From the NCBI GenBank assembly GCA_947652605.1, contig OX393577.1, positions 28,089,466-28,153,465 of the forward strand: a DNA stretch of 64,000 nucleotides, given 5' to 3'. This document shows positions 35,520 through 47,900 of the stretch, in pieces. This stretch comes from Elmis aenea. Lineage: Eukaryota; Arthropoda; Insecta; Coleoptera; Elmidae. Made by a program: the position numbers and the translations under genes. Below the pieces are notes generated by a model that made no database searches, was not told the origin of the DNA, and was given only the letters and a program-made list of their open reading frames with translations. The stretch's first letter is position 1. The number at the start of each line of letters is the position of its first letter.

Positions 35520-35949
35520 AGGGTAGTTGACACGGTGACATTTGATGTTGCGACATCAAATGTCACCGTGTGAACAGCCTGATGCGACTTTCGATGTGAC
35601 GATGCTAGCGCCGCGATGTCGCGACCGATATTGACAGTTCAGTTCGGCATTTGTTGTAAGCCTACCATACTTTTATATTTTGACATAAGAGACAATATAA
35701 ATTTGTTTGTCATCGATTTCCTAATTATTATGTCCTCAATAGATGTTCTTCTAACGATTTCAGAGCATTATCAACAATATTCTTGTTTATGGGACAAATC
35801 TACTCCCGAATATAGCGACTTCAAAATAATTAGTTGCTCTACAACATTCGTTGCTGCAGTTACAAGTGGAACATTTTAATTTTGATGTCGCGACTTTCAA
35901 TTTGGGTAGTTCACACGGTGACTTTTGATGTTCACATGTGAACTACCCA
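35520..35949 (+). mobile_element. Harbinger-like element with a MADF-like ORF
   Basis: The ends GGGTAGTTGACACGGTGAC and the complement of TTCACATGTGAACTACCC are inverted repeats containing a second hairpin, TTTGATGTTGCGACATCAAA. TAA flanks at 35517-35519 and 35950-35952 fit the 3-bp duplication of PIF/Harbinger. A plus ORF at 35616-35879 (87 codons) contains LLTISEHYQQYSCLWDKSTP followed by EYSDF, which resembles the start of a MADF domain (xxVxxxPxLWDxxxxxYxd). Harbinger elements often encode a Myb/MADF DNA-binding partner. The ORF ends at the right subterminal repeat, so it is truncated. Confidence 0.65.
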
Positions 35950-35952
35950 TAA

Positions 35953-37539
35953 GTTATGTATTGGTGAGCAAACACAAAACACTGCAGTGTCTTCAAATAC
36001 ATTTGTATAATGTATGCTAGTATTCACAGTTATGTTATTCTACTTTTAAAAAATTCATACAAAATCAACAACTTGGGAGATACTCAGTAAGAGCACTACT
36101 CAGTTGTCTTTTTTCTATGGCACTACAACAGTTATGAGAGTATGCTGAACTAAATGGCGAGGAAATCATCAGGGAAAATTTTGTTTTTTGCAAATTACTT
36201 GTCCTAAAAATGCTTTAAAACCATGTTAAAATTATGTTCTTGACAACATACAATATGGAACACTGAAACATGATGTGGTCCAGGACCACAGGTCCTCACC
36301 ATTCCCCGAATTTCAATACATCAAGTTGTAAAACTAAGAATATAATTGCCTTATTAGAACAATGTAATCAAAATACATCACCGTTGCTTTAAGACTCGTT
36401 AAGACCTAAAAAAGGGATCAGATATTAGATTTAAAAAGTCTTTAGGCGGCGCATCTAATGATGCCTAAACGCGACATTATATGGCGCTATACCCCGACGC
36501 GACGTTACGTATTTGGTACACAAAAGGTTTAAATAAAAAACAATGAATAGAAATGTGATGTTCAAGTTTCAACACTTAAAATATTCGACAATTAAATAAT
36601 ATAGTTTTTTAGGCGCTGATAACAATTTATGAAAGGCGGTATTCAAAAGCAATTTAATCTTTTGGTGTTAACTACAATGAACTTAAAGTTAATAAAAATT
36701 ATTTTATATAGCAATGTCTTATGTTTTGTTTAAACAAAAGTGATAAATCAAATTCAATATGGAAAAAGTATAAATGTAGGCGGTAAATAAGAACCAATAG
36801 TCTTGTCTTAATGCTGAAAATGATAGTGGTATTTTGCTTTTTAATTTTCGTTATTAATTTAACATAAATTGCCTCATAACATCACGACATTCAACATATA
36901 TTTGAGCTATTTTTTGATTTTACGGACATAGTTGTATTGCTGATTGCTGCTATGTACTGAACTCCTTGGCCCTTTGTTCTTTCAGTTTGGCGCGCCGCTG
37001 CATAACGTTTAATTCAAAATGTGTTGATGTATTAAGAATAAAAATAACTGTCAACCCAGTAAGCAAACGATATTTTTATTTCTGAAATGCAAGGTTTAAA
37101 AAAATATTTTTTCTGTAAATATTTTTATTTTTGTTTATACAAATGTTAAATGGCGAGTTTTGGTTAGGTATTGAAGTGATGAATAAAAAAGAAAATTTTC
37201 TCTGGAATATTAATGAAGTTTTCTTTGAAATTTGGTTTATACATATTTACAAAAACGATTTTGTTATAATGTTTTAAGGCACTTATGCTGTAGTAAAGCG
37301 GTTTTTTGTTTTTGTGTATTTATTAAAATGACAGCGATGACAATAACTGTTTAAGAATTAAAAAAAAAACAATTAGGAAACAATTTAGTAAAGTAAAAAA
37401 AAAAATTACACATGTTAAGTAGTATTTGAATTAAATTAAAAATATATTTATTATAGCTTAAATTTGGCATTCGGTTTAGTAGTATGTAGTAACTTTTGTT
37501 CGAACAGGTTAATGAATAAGCAATATTCCTTATCAATTG
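35953..37539. other. Intergenic DNA, no gene recognised
   Basis: A CpG-containing patch at about 36435-36510 (GGCGGCGCATC, CCCCGACGCGACGTTACG) has no long ORF. Otherwise AT-rich. Confidence 0.4.
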
Positions 37540-37790
37540 CGACGCCCACTACGCGTAGGCACCAGCGTCGGCGCCGTACGATAATCAGCTGGCCGAGCCC
37601 GGATTCAACAGGTCGGCATGGTGAGTGGCGGTCGTCGTCGCCGGTTAGTAAGCACAGATGCCCCTTCGCAGAGGACGCGGCAAAGCCGTGCCCCAGCCTG
37701 ACCCATTGACGGCGTGCTTGGACGCTAATGGCACGTACATTTGCACAGCGTTTAACCCCAGGTGCTACATCATCCAGAAGGTAGGCAATT
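37540..37790. promoter_or_regulatory. GC/CpG-rich island, possible promoter or first exon
   Basis: This is the most GC- and CpG-rich stretch outside the transposons (for example GCGTCGGCGCCGTACG, GGCCGAGCCCGG). Both strands stay open: plus 37464-37709, minus 37798-37451 (starting MEEIAYLLDDVAPGVKRCAN). Neither product is recognised. A donor-like ATG/GTGAGT occurs at 37621 on the plus strand and GTACGT on the minus strand near 37735. It lies 1.2 kb upstream of the larp4B start, so it may be a noncoding first exon or promoter of that gene, or the start of a divergent minus-strand gene. Confidence 0.4.
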
Positions 37791-38995
37791 TCTTCCATAT
37801 GGAAATAAATAAACCTCTATAAAAGACGTTGTTTTTGAACAATTGTTCATATAAAAATACACCGGTCACGGTTATTACCCAAGTTTTAGTCATAAAGTAA
37901 AAAGTGTCATCAAATATGTGAATATTTAGTTGTAATTAGCGCGAAGACACCCCATTGTTGTTCCGTCCATGTTGGATCGATACGCAATGTTTTGATATTT
38001 TGTCGTCAAAACTGTAGCGCAACACGTGGAAGGGATGTTTTGGGCGACTAGCCAATGAGATTGCGCTTTAGAATCATTGTTGCAGCGATTGTTGTGAGCG
38101 ATGGTTAAGCGTATTTGAAATTGCATATTAGTATTTACGTAATAAAATGGTAATGGCGTACCATTGTCAAGTGCTTATCATCCGTTATAAGATTATATCA
38201 CATTTACTAATTTCCGAGAACTGATTGTTTTGAATTAGGTAACTTAAATATGTTAAAGATAACGAATTCGTAAAATAATTTTAAGTGAAATTGTTTATTT
38301 TTTATTTTGAAGTACTTTGTAATGAAAAAAAAACTGCGTTTAGAAAATCCTGTTTTAAAAATTTTAATTAAAAATACAATTTGTAAAACTTAAATATTAC
38401 TGTGATAAAAAATTGTAATAGTGCAACAAACGCATTTTATGTAACTGCTTTATGCATATTTAAATTCATACTTTGCTTTAAAAGGAAATTTTGTGGCTTG
38501 CATGGGATTTTCTGTTATTGCTAGTGTATATGTAACGAACCAAGTATAATAAGCTATGTTTTTAATATTTCAAGGACATTTGATGTTCATCCGGTTTATT
38601 CGTTATTTTATTTTTGTTACGTGAATATATATGTTAATCATAGCGATTTTATTTGTAAAAAAAAGTAAAAGTGATATTTTAATAGTTAATCCCGATGAGA
38701 AATTAGAAGCGACGCTTTGATTTTAAATATTAAAAGTTTATTTTCTATACGCAATTTTGTTTAGTAATAATTGTGATAAGTTTAACAATAATGGAACCCC
38801 TTGCCCCTCAAACAGTACAATGTAAAATTATCAGTTATCAGTTTGTAACTTGCAAGCGACAGGTAGACAACGGTCAACGGCGCGACACTGAACACCGTGG
38901 TACCAATGAATGTATCGGTTATCGCGTTTTTGGAACATGTGAATTTTATTAACTTGCCACACTGTCACTATTGCTGTAAAACTAGCTCAATCGCC
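37791..38995 (+). promoter_or_regulatory. larp4B upstream region and 5'UTR
   Basis: AT-rich, with no transposon recognised. The segment just before the start (38850-38995) contains GACAGGTAGACAACGGTCAACG and leads to the strong start context TCGCCATGG at 38996. An in-frame upstream ATG at 38906 would extend the protein by 30 residues. Confidence 0.45.
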
Positions 38996-41900
38996 ATGGA
39001 AACGCTAGTCGATTGGAATTATAAGGATATTATTTCCAATACTGACACACTGTTTAACAATATTGTTGAGGTACGTGTTGGTTACAAAAATTTAATAAGC
39101 ATTTTTTTTAACAGTCGGTCAACCATTGTTTGCTGATTATCAAAACTAAACACGATGTTGTGCATTTAGTAAATAATACTTGTGATAAAATGTAATACAA
39201 TACCAGTAAATTCCAAAATTGAAATAAATACTAACAGTTAAGACCAATGTTAAATACATATTTTACAAGTTTGCGATAACACGAAAAATCATTCATTGAA
39301 GACAAATAGGCCACCTAAGCAGGAAGTCTGTCTACCTTTATACTTTCCCTCACTGGACCGTTCGGTTAACTAGAAATGTTTAATGTTATAACATTCGCTC
39401 TCATAATTTTAAAACCGTGTATGTATGCCAATAAGCGGATGCGTTTGTTTATATAGAAAACATTTGAAGGATTATTTTACGTATATCTTGGATAAAATTA
39501 TCAAACTTTTGTAACCTGATGCGTATTGAAGTAAGTTTGTTTATTATTTTAGTGAACTTGATCATTAGAAGTAAAACATATTTGGCATGCAGTTGTTAAT
39601 AACAATGAGGTATTTAGTACCAATATAATTTTTTTAGGTGACTTCAAGTCCGGCAACTTTGCTAAATCCAAATGCAGACGAATTTGAAGCAAAATCAGAA
39701 TCCGATGTAGATTCCGAATCTCAAAGTGGTTGGGACCAACATCAAACCCATTCTCATCCGGATTTTGCTTGCCCCTTCGCATTAGACGGTAAAGTACGCC
39801 TGTGTGCTGGTTTTGTAGAATTTTGTGTAATGACTATGTTATGTTAGCAAGTTCGTCATTTATTTTACACATTTATGTTTATAAAATATCTTTGTCACCG
39901 TTTTTGGCAAATGCAGCTTAAACACATATTGTGTACTTATACTATTTAAAAAGCCCTCTAGAAGTTAGTGTAATTAGTTTGCAAGAGGCGGCAGCACCGA
40001 ATGCTATCGCGCGATCTCTCTCATACTTCCAGAAAACTAGTTTTCTGTGGCATGTGCCCTGCGTCGGCCATTTGCAATTCGGTGAGAAATTGTGTTCAGT
40101 TTTGCAAAGTAATATCAGCGGTAAGCTATTTTTTTTCTTAGTTCGCGTAGAGTAGACAGTTATTATAATTCGAGCGTTATTAGTGTGGTAAGTGCGACGC
40201 AAAAATTCATAACGGTATATCACTGCTGCAGTTAACATTTCCAGTGTCCAGTACCACCCGTTAAGACAGATCGCTTTATGGAAGCCGAGTGATAGGCACA
40301 TGGTTTCCGGGTTGCTTTGTAATTTTGAAGCTAATTTATGATACAATGCAGTTATTTGCACGTTTGAATTGTAGCTGTCATATATGATGCATGTTGCTTG
40401 TATTGATGTAGACACTCGTTTGTCGCGATCATTTTCTATATTTGTCGTATTCATTTATATCGCTTTTGCTTGGTGGGCATTTTGCCTTAGCCCAGCCCCG
40501 TAAATTTAGTTGTTTCGATATGGTATTTTTGTATTTTCTAGTATCGAGAATTCTACAGTGATAAAAAGAAAATTGTGTTAAGACGTCAACGTTGTCAAAT
40601 TTTCGAGTGATTATATCGATAACGTAACGTTTTCCTCGCCATCAAACCCGTAGTGATATTGTACCTATTTAATATTGTACAAACGTGATTATTATTCGAA
40701 GTAACGTCTAGATCGATTAAAACGATATGCCAGCTTGTAAAACAGTGTGCAAATGACCTTGATACAAATTTTACACCCATCACTTTTTTAAAATAAGGTT
40801 AGGTCTATTTCTCTCAGAAGTCACCATATTTGATACCATGCATGGTATGTATGACCATTCGCATCCTTAAGTGCTACATAAAAACACACCTCAGGCTTAA
40901 ACTACATTGTAAATAAACATAACAGTTGTCCAATACATTAAATGAATTGGCATTTTGTAATCTTTGTCTTAATATTTATTGTCATGAAAATTTTGGAGTC
41001 AATAAGTTACAGAAATCTATTTTTACCAAGAAATTTTAGTTCTGGTATCATAATTCTAAGGTGGCATGCTGAGCATTGCATAGAAGTTTCCAGTTTATCA
41101 CTTAATTGTTGCAGAATATTATAAACTAAGTTGCTTTACTTTATTTTAGGATACGTGTACATGAATGGGGATGTCGGCAAACTGCCTTCAGGGGCGGTGT
41201 ATTCAACCACCCCTGAGAGTGGCGTTCAAATGGGCGCCATACCAGAATTTGTGGCAGTTAATGGGGTAGCAGAGGGAGCGGAGGGGCTTAGTCCTGTACC
41301 ATCATCAGCCCCTCCAGATAGTTCGTCCCAGTCTGCTGTACCCTTGCCACAGCTCAAACAAATGCTCTCACAACAGTTGGAATATTACTTTTCTAGGTAT
41401 TTATGAAGGTTTTTAAAAGTATTTTTGTGCAAATTATGTGGACTTAAACCAAGTTATCATTTGAAAATCAAACTGCTGTCATATAGGTATAATTAGGTGA
41501 AATATGTATTTGTATGTTGAAGTGATATTGCATTTTGTTACATAAATAATTGTAGAAATATTCTACAGTCTGCAAATATTTGTAAAGAAAATAAGTCTGT
41601 GCAGAATGTCAAATTTGTAATGTAGTTATTCAATATCCTTAACCCTTTCAGAAAGGTTGACGCACATGTGCGTTTTGACATGGGTGTTAGTGATAGGCGG
41701 TTGACGCACTTTTGCCGGCTTCAGTATATCAATGCTTTCCGCCTGCCGGCTCTGGGTGCATACAATGCATTCCACGTGCCGTCATGAAAGGGTTAATACA
41801 TTTAAAAAGCGGTAGAGGTTATGTTATGTAAGTCAGCAATAATATCACTGCAATAATGTCTGCTGCAAGAAAAATATATATTGCTTTTATTATTAGATGC

Positions 41901-44900
41901 CAAAACTGGCCGATATATTACAGTAAATACAAACTTTTTGTACGAAAGTGTCACATTGAACACTGAATTTTTATAATTTTACATTCTTCTATACTTGTTC
42001 TTACTATGTGCACTAACACAATTAAGAAGCAAACGAACGACTCTGGTTCTATTTTGTTGAATTGTAGTAAAATTTGCAGATAATATTAAAATACTTTATA
42101 ATGCATTGTTTTTGTGTAGAGTACTTGAGAGTGTAAATGATAGGAATATTTAAAGTATCAATCGCATTACATTGTACAAATCAGTGATAATTTGATACAG
42201 TACAGAATTATCAAATTTATTATATTGACAAAATTTTGTTTTTTTAAGGGAAAATTTGGCAAACGATGCATACTTACTTTCACAAATGGATAATGATCAA
42301 TATGTGCCCATATGGACTGTTGCTAACTTCAATCAAGTGAAAAAGCTCACCAAAGATATAAAATTGATAACAGAAGTTTTAAGAGAATCACCAAATGTAC
42401 AGGTCGATGAAGAAGGAATAAAAGTACGACCAAATCATAAACGATGTATTGTCATATTACGAGAAATTCCCGATAATACTCCTATAGAAGATGTAAAGGT
42501 AAAATCTAATTTAGGTTATGTGTAATCGTTTATATTGATACAAGAATTGTTTAATTTTAGAACTTGTTTTCTGGAGAAAATTGTCCTCGGTTCATATCTT
42601 GTGAATTTGCACATAATAACTCGTGGTACGTCACATTTGAATCTGATGAAGATGCTCAACGCGCTTATAGATATTTACGTGAAGAGGTAAGAGAATTTCA
42701 AGGAAAACCGATTATGGCTCGGATCAAGGCAAAACCAATGAATCGACTTCCGCTTCCACCTATACCACCACCATCGTTTAAAAATGGTTTTAGAGTTACA
42801 CCACCACCTACTGCTGTTTACGACCCTGCTGCCTTCCCTCCCGGGCAGCAGCGGTTTATTTATGCGAATGGCACACCTGGACAATCTGTTTCTTATCCCA
42901 ATCCAGTTCATGTTTATGTAAGTACAACATAATTTTATTACATTATTTATAGATCAACTCTGAACTAAACATGCATTTATACAAATACAATTTATCAGAC
43001 ACTTGTATGCAAAATTGTACTTAACAAATATAGTTGTCAATAGTCATAGGGAAGTATAAAGTATAAGAACATATAGCGACCCCTAAAATGTTGTCTTTGT
43101 AATTTAAATGGTTTTATGAGTAAATGAGTTTCGATTGATATTTTTTCGTGGTACCATCCATCGTTTGCATTTTATGTATGTCAAATTCTGAATAAATGAA
43201 GTAGGAGTTGAAAATGTTTTTAAACAACTAAAAATCGTTTATTGAACAAATTAGCAAGTTAATATTTATTATATAACAGATTTTAATGATTGATAATATT
43301 GTGTACAACTTTCATGTGTTAAAAATTCATTGAGAATTTTAACTGCAAACATAGTGGCAGGATATTTGTGATAGTAGTGCCTTTCTGCTAATGAAGGGGA
43401 TGTTTTTAAATACATTTTTTATATGTAATTGTAAAGTAAAAAAATTGTTCTCACACTATTTTGCATTCTTCACATTAAGTTGGATTTTGTTATTAATTGT
43501 TATATTGTGCTATTTCAAATCCACAAAAATTTATTAATAGTTTTTTATATGTTTCAGTAAAACTTTATTGTAAAGTAGTAAATAATAATGACAATTATTA
43601 AAAGTTTTTTTAAATGAAGATTCTTGGAAAACACTCTTGATTAGTATGTTGGTATGTTTATTACTAATTGCTTGGTGAAGCAATGTTCTAAGTCAATTTT
43701 TTCCCGTTAATATAATTACTATTGTCAGCTTTTGAATGGTAGGGATTAATCTTAATTTTTTTTGTCGTATTATGAAATTACAGGATTACACAATGTTAAT
43801 TAAGAATTAGTTTTATGGTTTATACTTAAGAAAACGTAGCAAAGTGGTAGTAATTGATCCAACAAACTAAGGAGTAAAAATCTAAGATTCTCAATTTTAT
43901 TTAATACATGAACATCAGTATTTTCTTTTAATGTTACTCCTTATCAAAATTAAATGTTTGCATTAGCTATCGGTATTTCAATATTAAAATTACTTCATAG
44001 TGTGTAATAATGAATTTAGACCTGTTTGTTCATAAGTTTGGTCGGGTTTGGTTAGCTAATTTTATATGAATTAAAAATGTTTATTGTACACGAACATTTG
44101 AACCAAAATTATTTTTGTAGTTTGCACTTAAGAGAAACAAATATAATTTATGGTTATCATATTTGAAACTTATCCTCTTATCTATGAACTGATCGTTTAG
44201 ATTGATTTTATTGGGTGGGTATATTTATATTATAAAGCTAATGCAATTTTGTAAAATTTAAATATCTAGTACTTAAACTGGTATCGGTTAAACAAAGCTA
44301 TTTTGCTGTTAATTGTGATTTTTAATTAATAACATAAGTTATTGGAAACAATTATGCCATTTTTGTTTTTAAATATTGGAAAAAGATCCAATGCAAAACT
44401 AATTATGCAAGATGAAAACCCTCGCCAAATGATCATCATTATATAGTTTTTTTTTTGTTAAGTTTGTTGTACAAAACTAATTTTTTACTTCAGTAACTCA
44501 TTGGTAGAGCAAAAAGTACAATCTACTTTATTTATTTTTATTATGAAATGTCAATTAATATCTTCCATATTTGTGTTAGTGTGAAGAATTTTGTCTGTTG
44601 TGAAGTAAGAGATTTTGTGATTCATACCCAACTATGGTCTTTAATATAACACCTGTGGAAATAAAATTGTACTATTTTTTTTGTTTTTGTGTGTTTGGAT
44701 TAAAAGTTTATTACAAACCTTATTTGTAGTTGCATAACAAATTAAACTAGAAAATTAAAAAAAAAAAGATACTAATCGATTTACATGAACAGTTTAAAAT
44801 AAAATCTTAAACTTATAAAATTTTAGTTGTGTAAATTGTTTTGATTTGTAAATTGTTGTATAGTTGTGAGTAATCAAAATTTTATATTGCATTTCAGCCA

Positions 44901-47900
44901 CCATATCAACAGCAACCTTTCTATACGTCAGTAGTCCAGGCATGGCCAACAGGGGGGCCACCATATTATGATATAAGCAGCGTTTTTCAAGTTAACGGGC
45001 TGGCCCCGCAGACCTTTAAACCTCAGCCATACCGTTCTAGTACAAGACCTCGAAATAAACAGAATAGAGGTTCTTCCTCACAGGGTGATCCTAATGTACA
45101 AGGCACGTCTCAGACAACGAGCCAAGGAGGTACTAGGTCAACAGCCCATGTGCCTCCACAAAGTCCAGGCTCTCCTCAGGGAACAGCGACACCCAAATCT
45201 AGCATCGCGAGTAGTGTTAAACCTATCTTAATGAGTGATTCTTCTAGAGGAAGCCATTTACAACATGGTGCCAGTGATAGTCACGATGCTCATTCTAGTA
45301 GTAGTGGGCCTGCGTTAGGTAAGTTTCAACAATCATAATTTTTGAGTTCTTTTAAAAGCGTTTTTAAACTTTAAATTAAAATTTTAGGCCTCCAACCTAT
45401 AGTACGCACTGACCTAGTAGAAGAAGGAACAGTATTGTGCAGGCCTTTTATGTTAGCACCTGTACACATAAAGGAGTCGTTAGCTCCTCGACATCGTCGA
45501 AAACGAAAAGAAGATGATAGTACTTCGTCAAATATCCAATCTACTCTAACACAACGTGATGTATTAGCACCTAGGGGAGCCCAATTTGACTTGGAAGATT
45601 CTGCCTTTCCACCATTACCAGGTAAGTTGTTAACTACTATAAAACTCCTTACATTAATTTCTTCGTATTAAGTTTTAAAAACCTATTGAAATATTTTATT
45701 TTTTAAAGAACACTCGGGTCCTCAGCCGCCTGCTAAACAGGTGCAAGTAGCAAATTTAACAGAAGTTGTCCAACAGCAACATTCTTTGGTAGATGCACAA
45801 TCACAGTGTCACTGGGGTGAAAATAGGCTAGCAGATGTTGTTAAGGGTACTGCAAAATCAAAAAGCAGCAAAGAAAGTGGTAGTGGCCCCGATAGTGATT
45901 CTCCTAGAGCCATGTCCCCTTTACAAATGTCGCAGGCTAGTCAAACTGGTCCTTCCAGGCAAACCAGTATGTCGGGCCCCCCTGAAAGTAAGGATGTTGC
46001 AATAGGAGGGAGTGATATACAGTTAAGCACTGTAACACTTACGCCTCCAAGCTCACCTGAAAAGTTAGTATAATTGTGCAGTAAAATGATTTTTGTTTTC
46101 AATGTTTGTTATTTTTTTAGATTAGTTCCTGTTTTAACTGCAAAGTGCACAATGGCAGATAAATCAACAAAAACGGACGATGCCTTGTTAAATGGAGAGT
46201 TGGATAGTACGTGTCCAACAACTACCAATGCTGCAACCATGACTACTACGATGGCTTCCGAGGCTCCTCCTAGACCTGTCCAAGTTAATGTAGCTGCTAG
46301 TACTAGTACCCGTCAAGCACCACCAAGTAGACAAGACTCAAGAACCTGTGAAGTTCCGAAACAGCCTTCTACACCACCGCCTCCCATGGTAACTAACCAC
46401 TTTATTAATTATTTATAGTTGTCCGCTGTAATCTGAGTCGTATGAGTGGGTATATAATCAAGAATGCAGTCTAGCCAAGAGTATGCACAACTGATAGTAA
46501 TAGTACACAACTGCTCTCGATCTATATAAGTCATAAGCCTTGCTTGCAGCTGGTTACACTTATTGAGAGCAACATTCTTAAGGCTACAGTAATATTTTGC
46601 TTAGTGTGATTTTGAATAGCACAGGTGTTTAATTTTTCCCAATTTGAAATGTTTCAACATGCATTCCTGACATTCCAACTCTACTTAAACAGTGTAAAGG
46701 TGGCCACTCACTCGCGGACTTTTGACAGAACGTTGTCTGACAGACCACGGACTGAAGTCGGATATCGCCACTCACAGGCAGATTTCTGACGGATTTTGGT
46801 CTGCAGACAATAGTTCGAATTCAAAAACTGCATGTGTGTGGCGGTTTCAGACAACGGTTCGTAGACCGATGTCGAACAGACCGTGGTCCGTTTTCTTATC
46901 GACCGAGGTCTGAATGCATCACTCACACGCAGACATCCATCGGTCCGCAGCAACAGATCGAAACAAAAAATGCATGTGTTTGGGGCTTTGTAATCAGTCA
47001 ACGCTCCGAACCAAAATCTTTAAGCCGGTCAGACTTTGGTCTCAAAATGTCATGTACAAAAACAAACAACCCCGAGTTCTTAAGAACTCCTATTGAAATA
47101 TATCAAACACATCCATCACTTTGTAAAGTGAAGGATAAATGTAACCATTTCTTGACCCAACATTTCCTTTTTTTTTCTTCTCCGTTTCTAAAATTACCAA
47201 AATCGAACACACTTTCTTTTGAGAAAGAACCATTGCACGACAACGCTTTTGGATTGAGTTCGAACTGCAGGTCACGGTTCATAGACAATCAATGACTAGT
47301 GTGTAGTGAAATGAGATAACGGTCTGCAGACCGTTGTCTGAGAGACTTATGTCTGCAGACAATTGACCGACTTATGTGTGTTGGTTTTCGACCATTGTCT
47401 TGAGACCAGGTCTGCGGACCATTGTCTGTCAAAAGTCCACAAGTGAGTGGCCACCTTTATAGTGATCTAGCATACTTTTTTTAAAATTATTATTTAAAAT
47501 TTGCAATGCACCTAATCCCATAGATTAACACGTTGACCGCCGTAATGTTAAAAAAATTTTTGGTTACCAGGCCACCTTGTAAAACATAACCCTCTATAAA
47601 AGGCAACTTTTAGTACAAAGTAGTTTAAATTTGACCGCGCTAACTATATAAATCTGTTCACCAGGCCACACATTTCCATTGCCCATAAGCATTTCATTAT
47701 GATATGAATCACGGGTGAACTGCGCGACCTGAAAGTAACATGTTGGTGCGAAGCAACTGTGATTCACGCAGCGCATTGAAAAAATGTTGTGGGAATCGTC
47801 CGTGATGCACACGGTGGTCAACGTGTTAATAAACATTTTAACTTTAACCTAATTTACTACGTTTACGTTTGAGTCTGGATGTCGCCAATGGTCCTTCCTA

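Noticed and set aside
37451..37798. Minus ORF of 115 codons in the GC island as a definite gene
   Set aside because: The opposite strand is equally open, as expected for GC-rich DNA, and no domain is recognised; kept only as a possible promoter/exon.
39942..40454. 170-codon minus ORF inside larp4B intron 2
   Set aside because: Longest ORF there, but no recognisable domain and no splice context; an alternative plus-strand 5' exon explains the CpG patch better.
42675..42911. Minus-strand ORF in larp4B exon 5
   Set aside because: Shadow of the larp4B coding frame.
46834..47295. 153-codon ORF
   Set aside because: Contained in the GTCTGCAGAC-rich TIR element at 46697-47457; the sequence is built of subterminal repeats.
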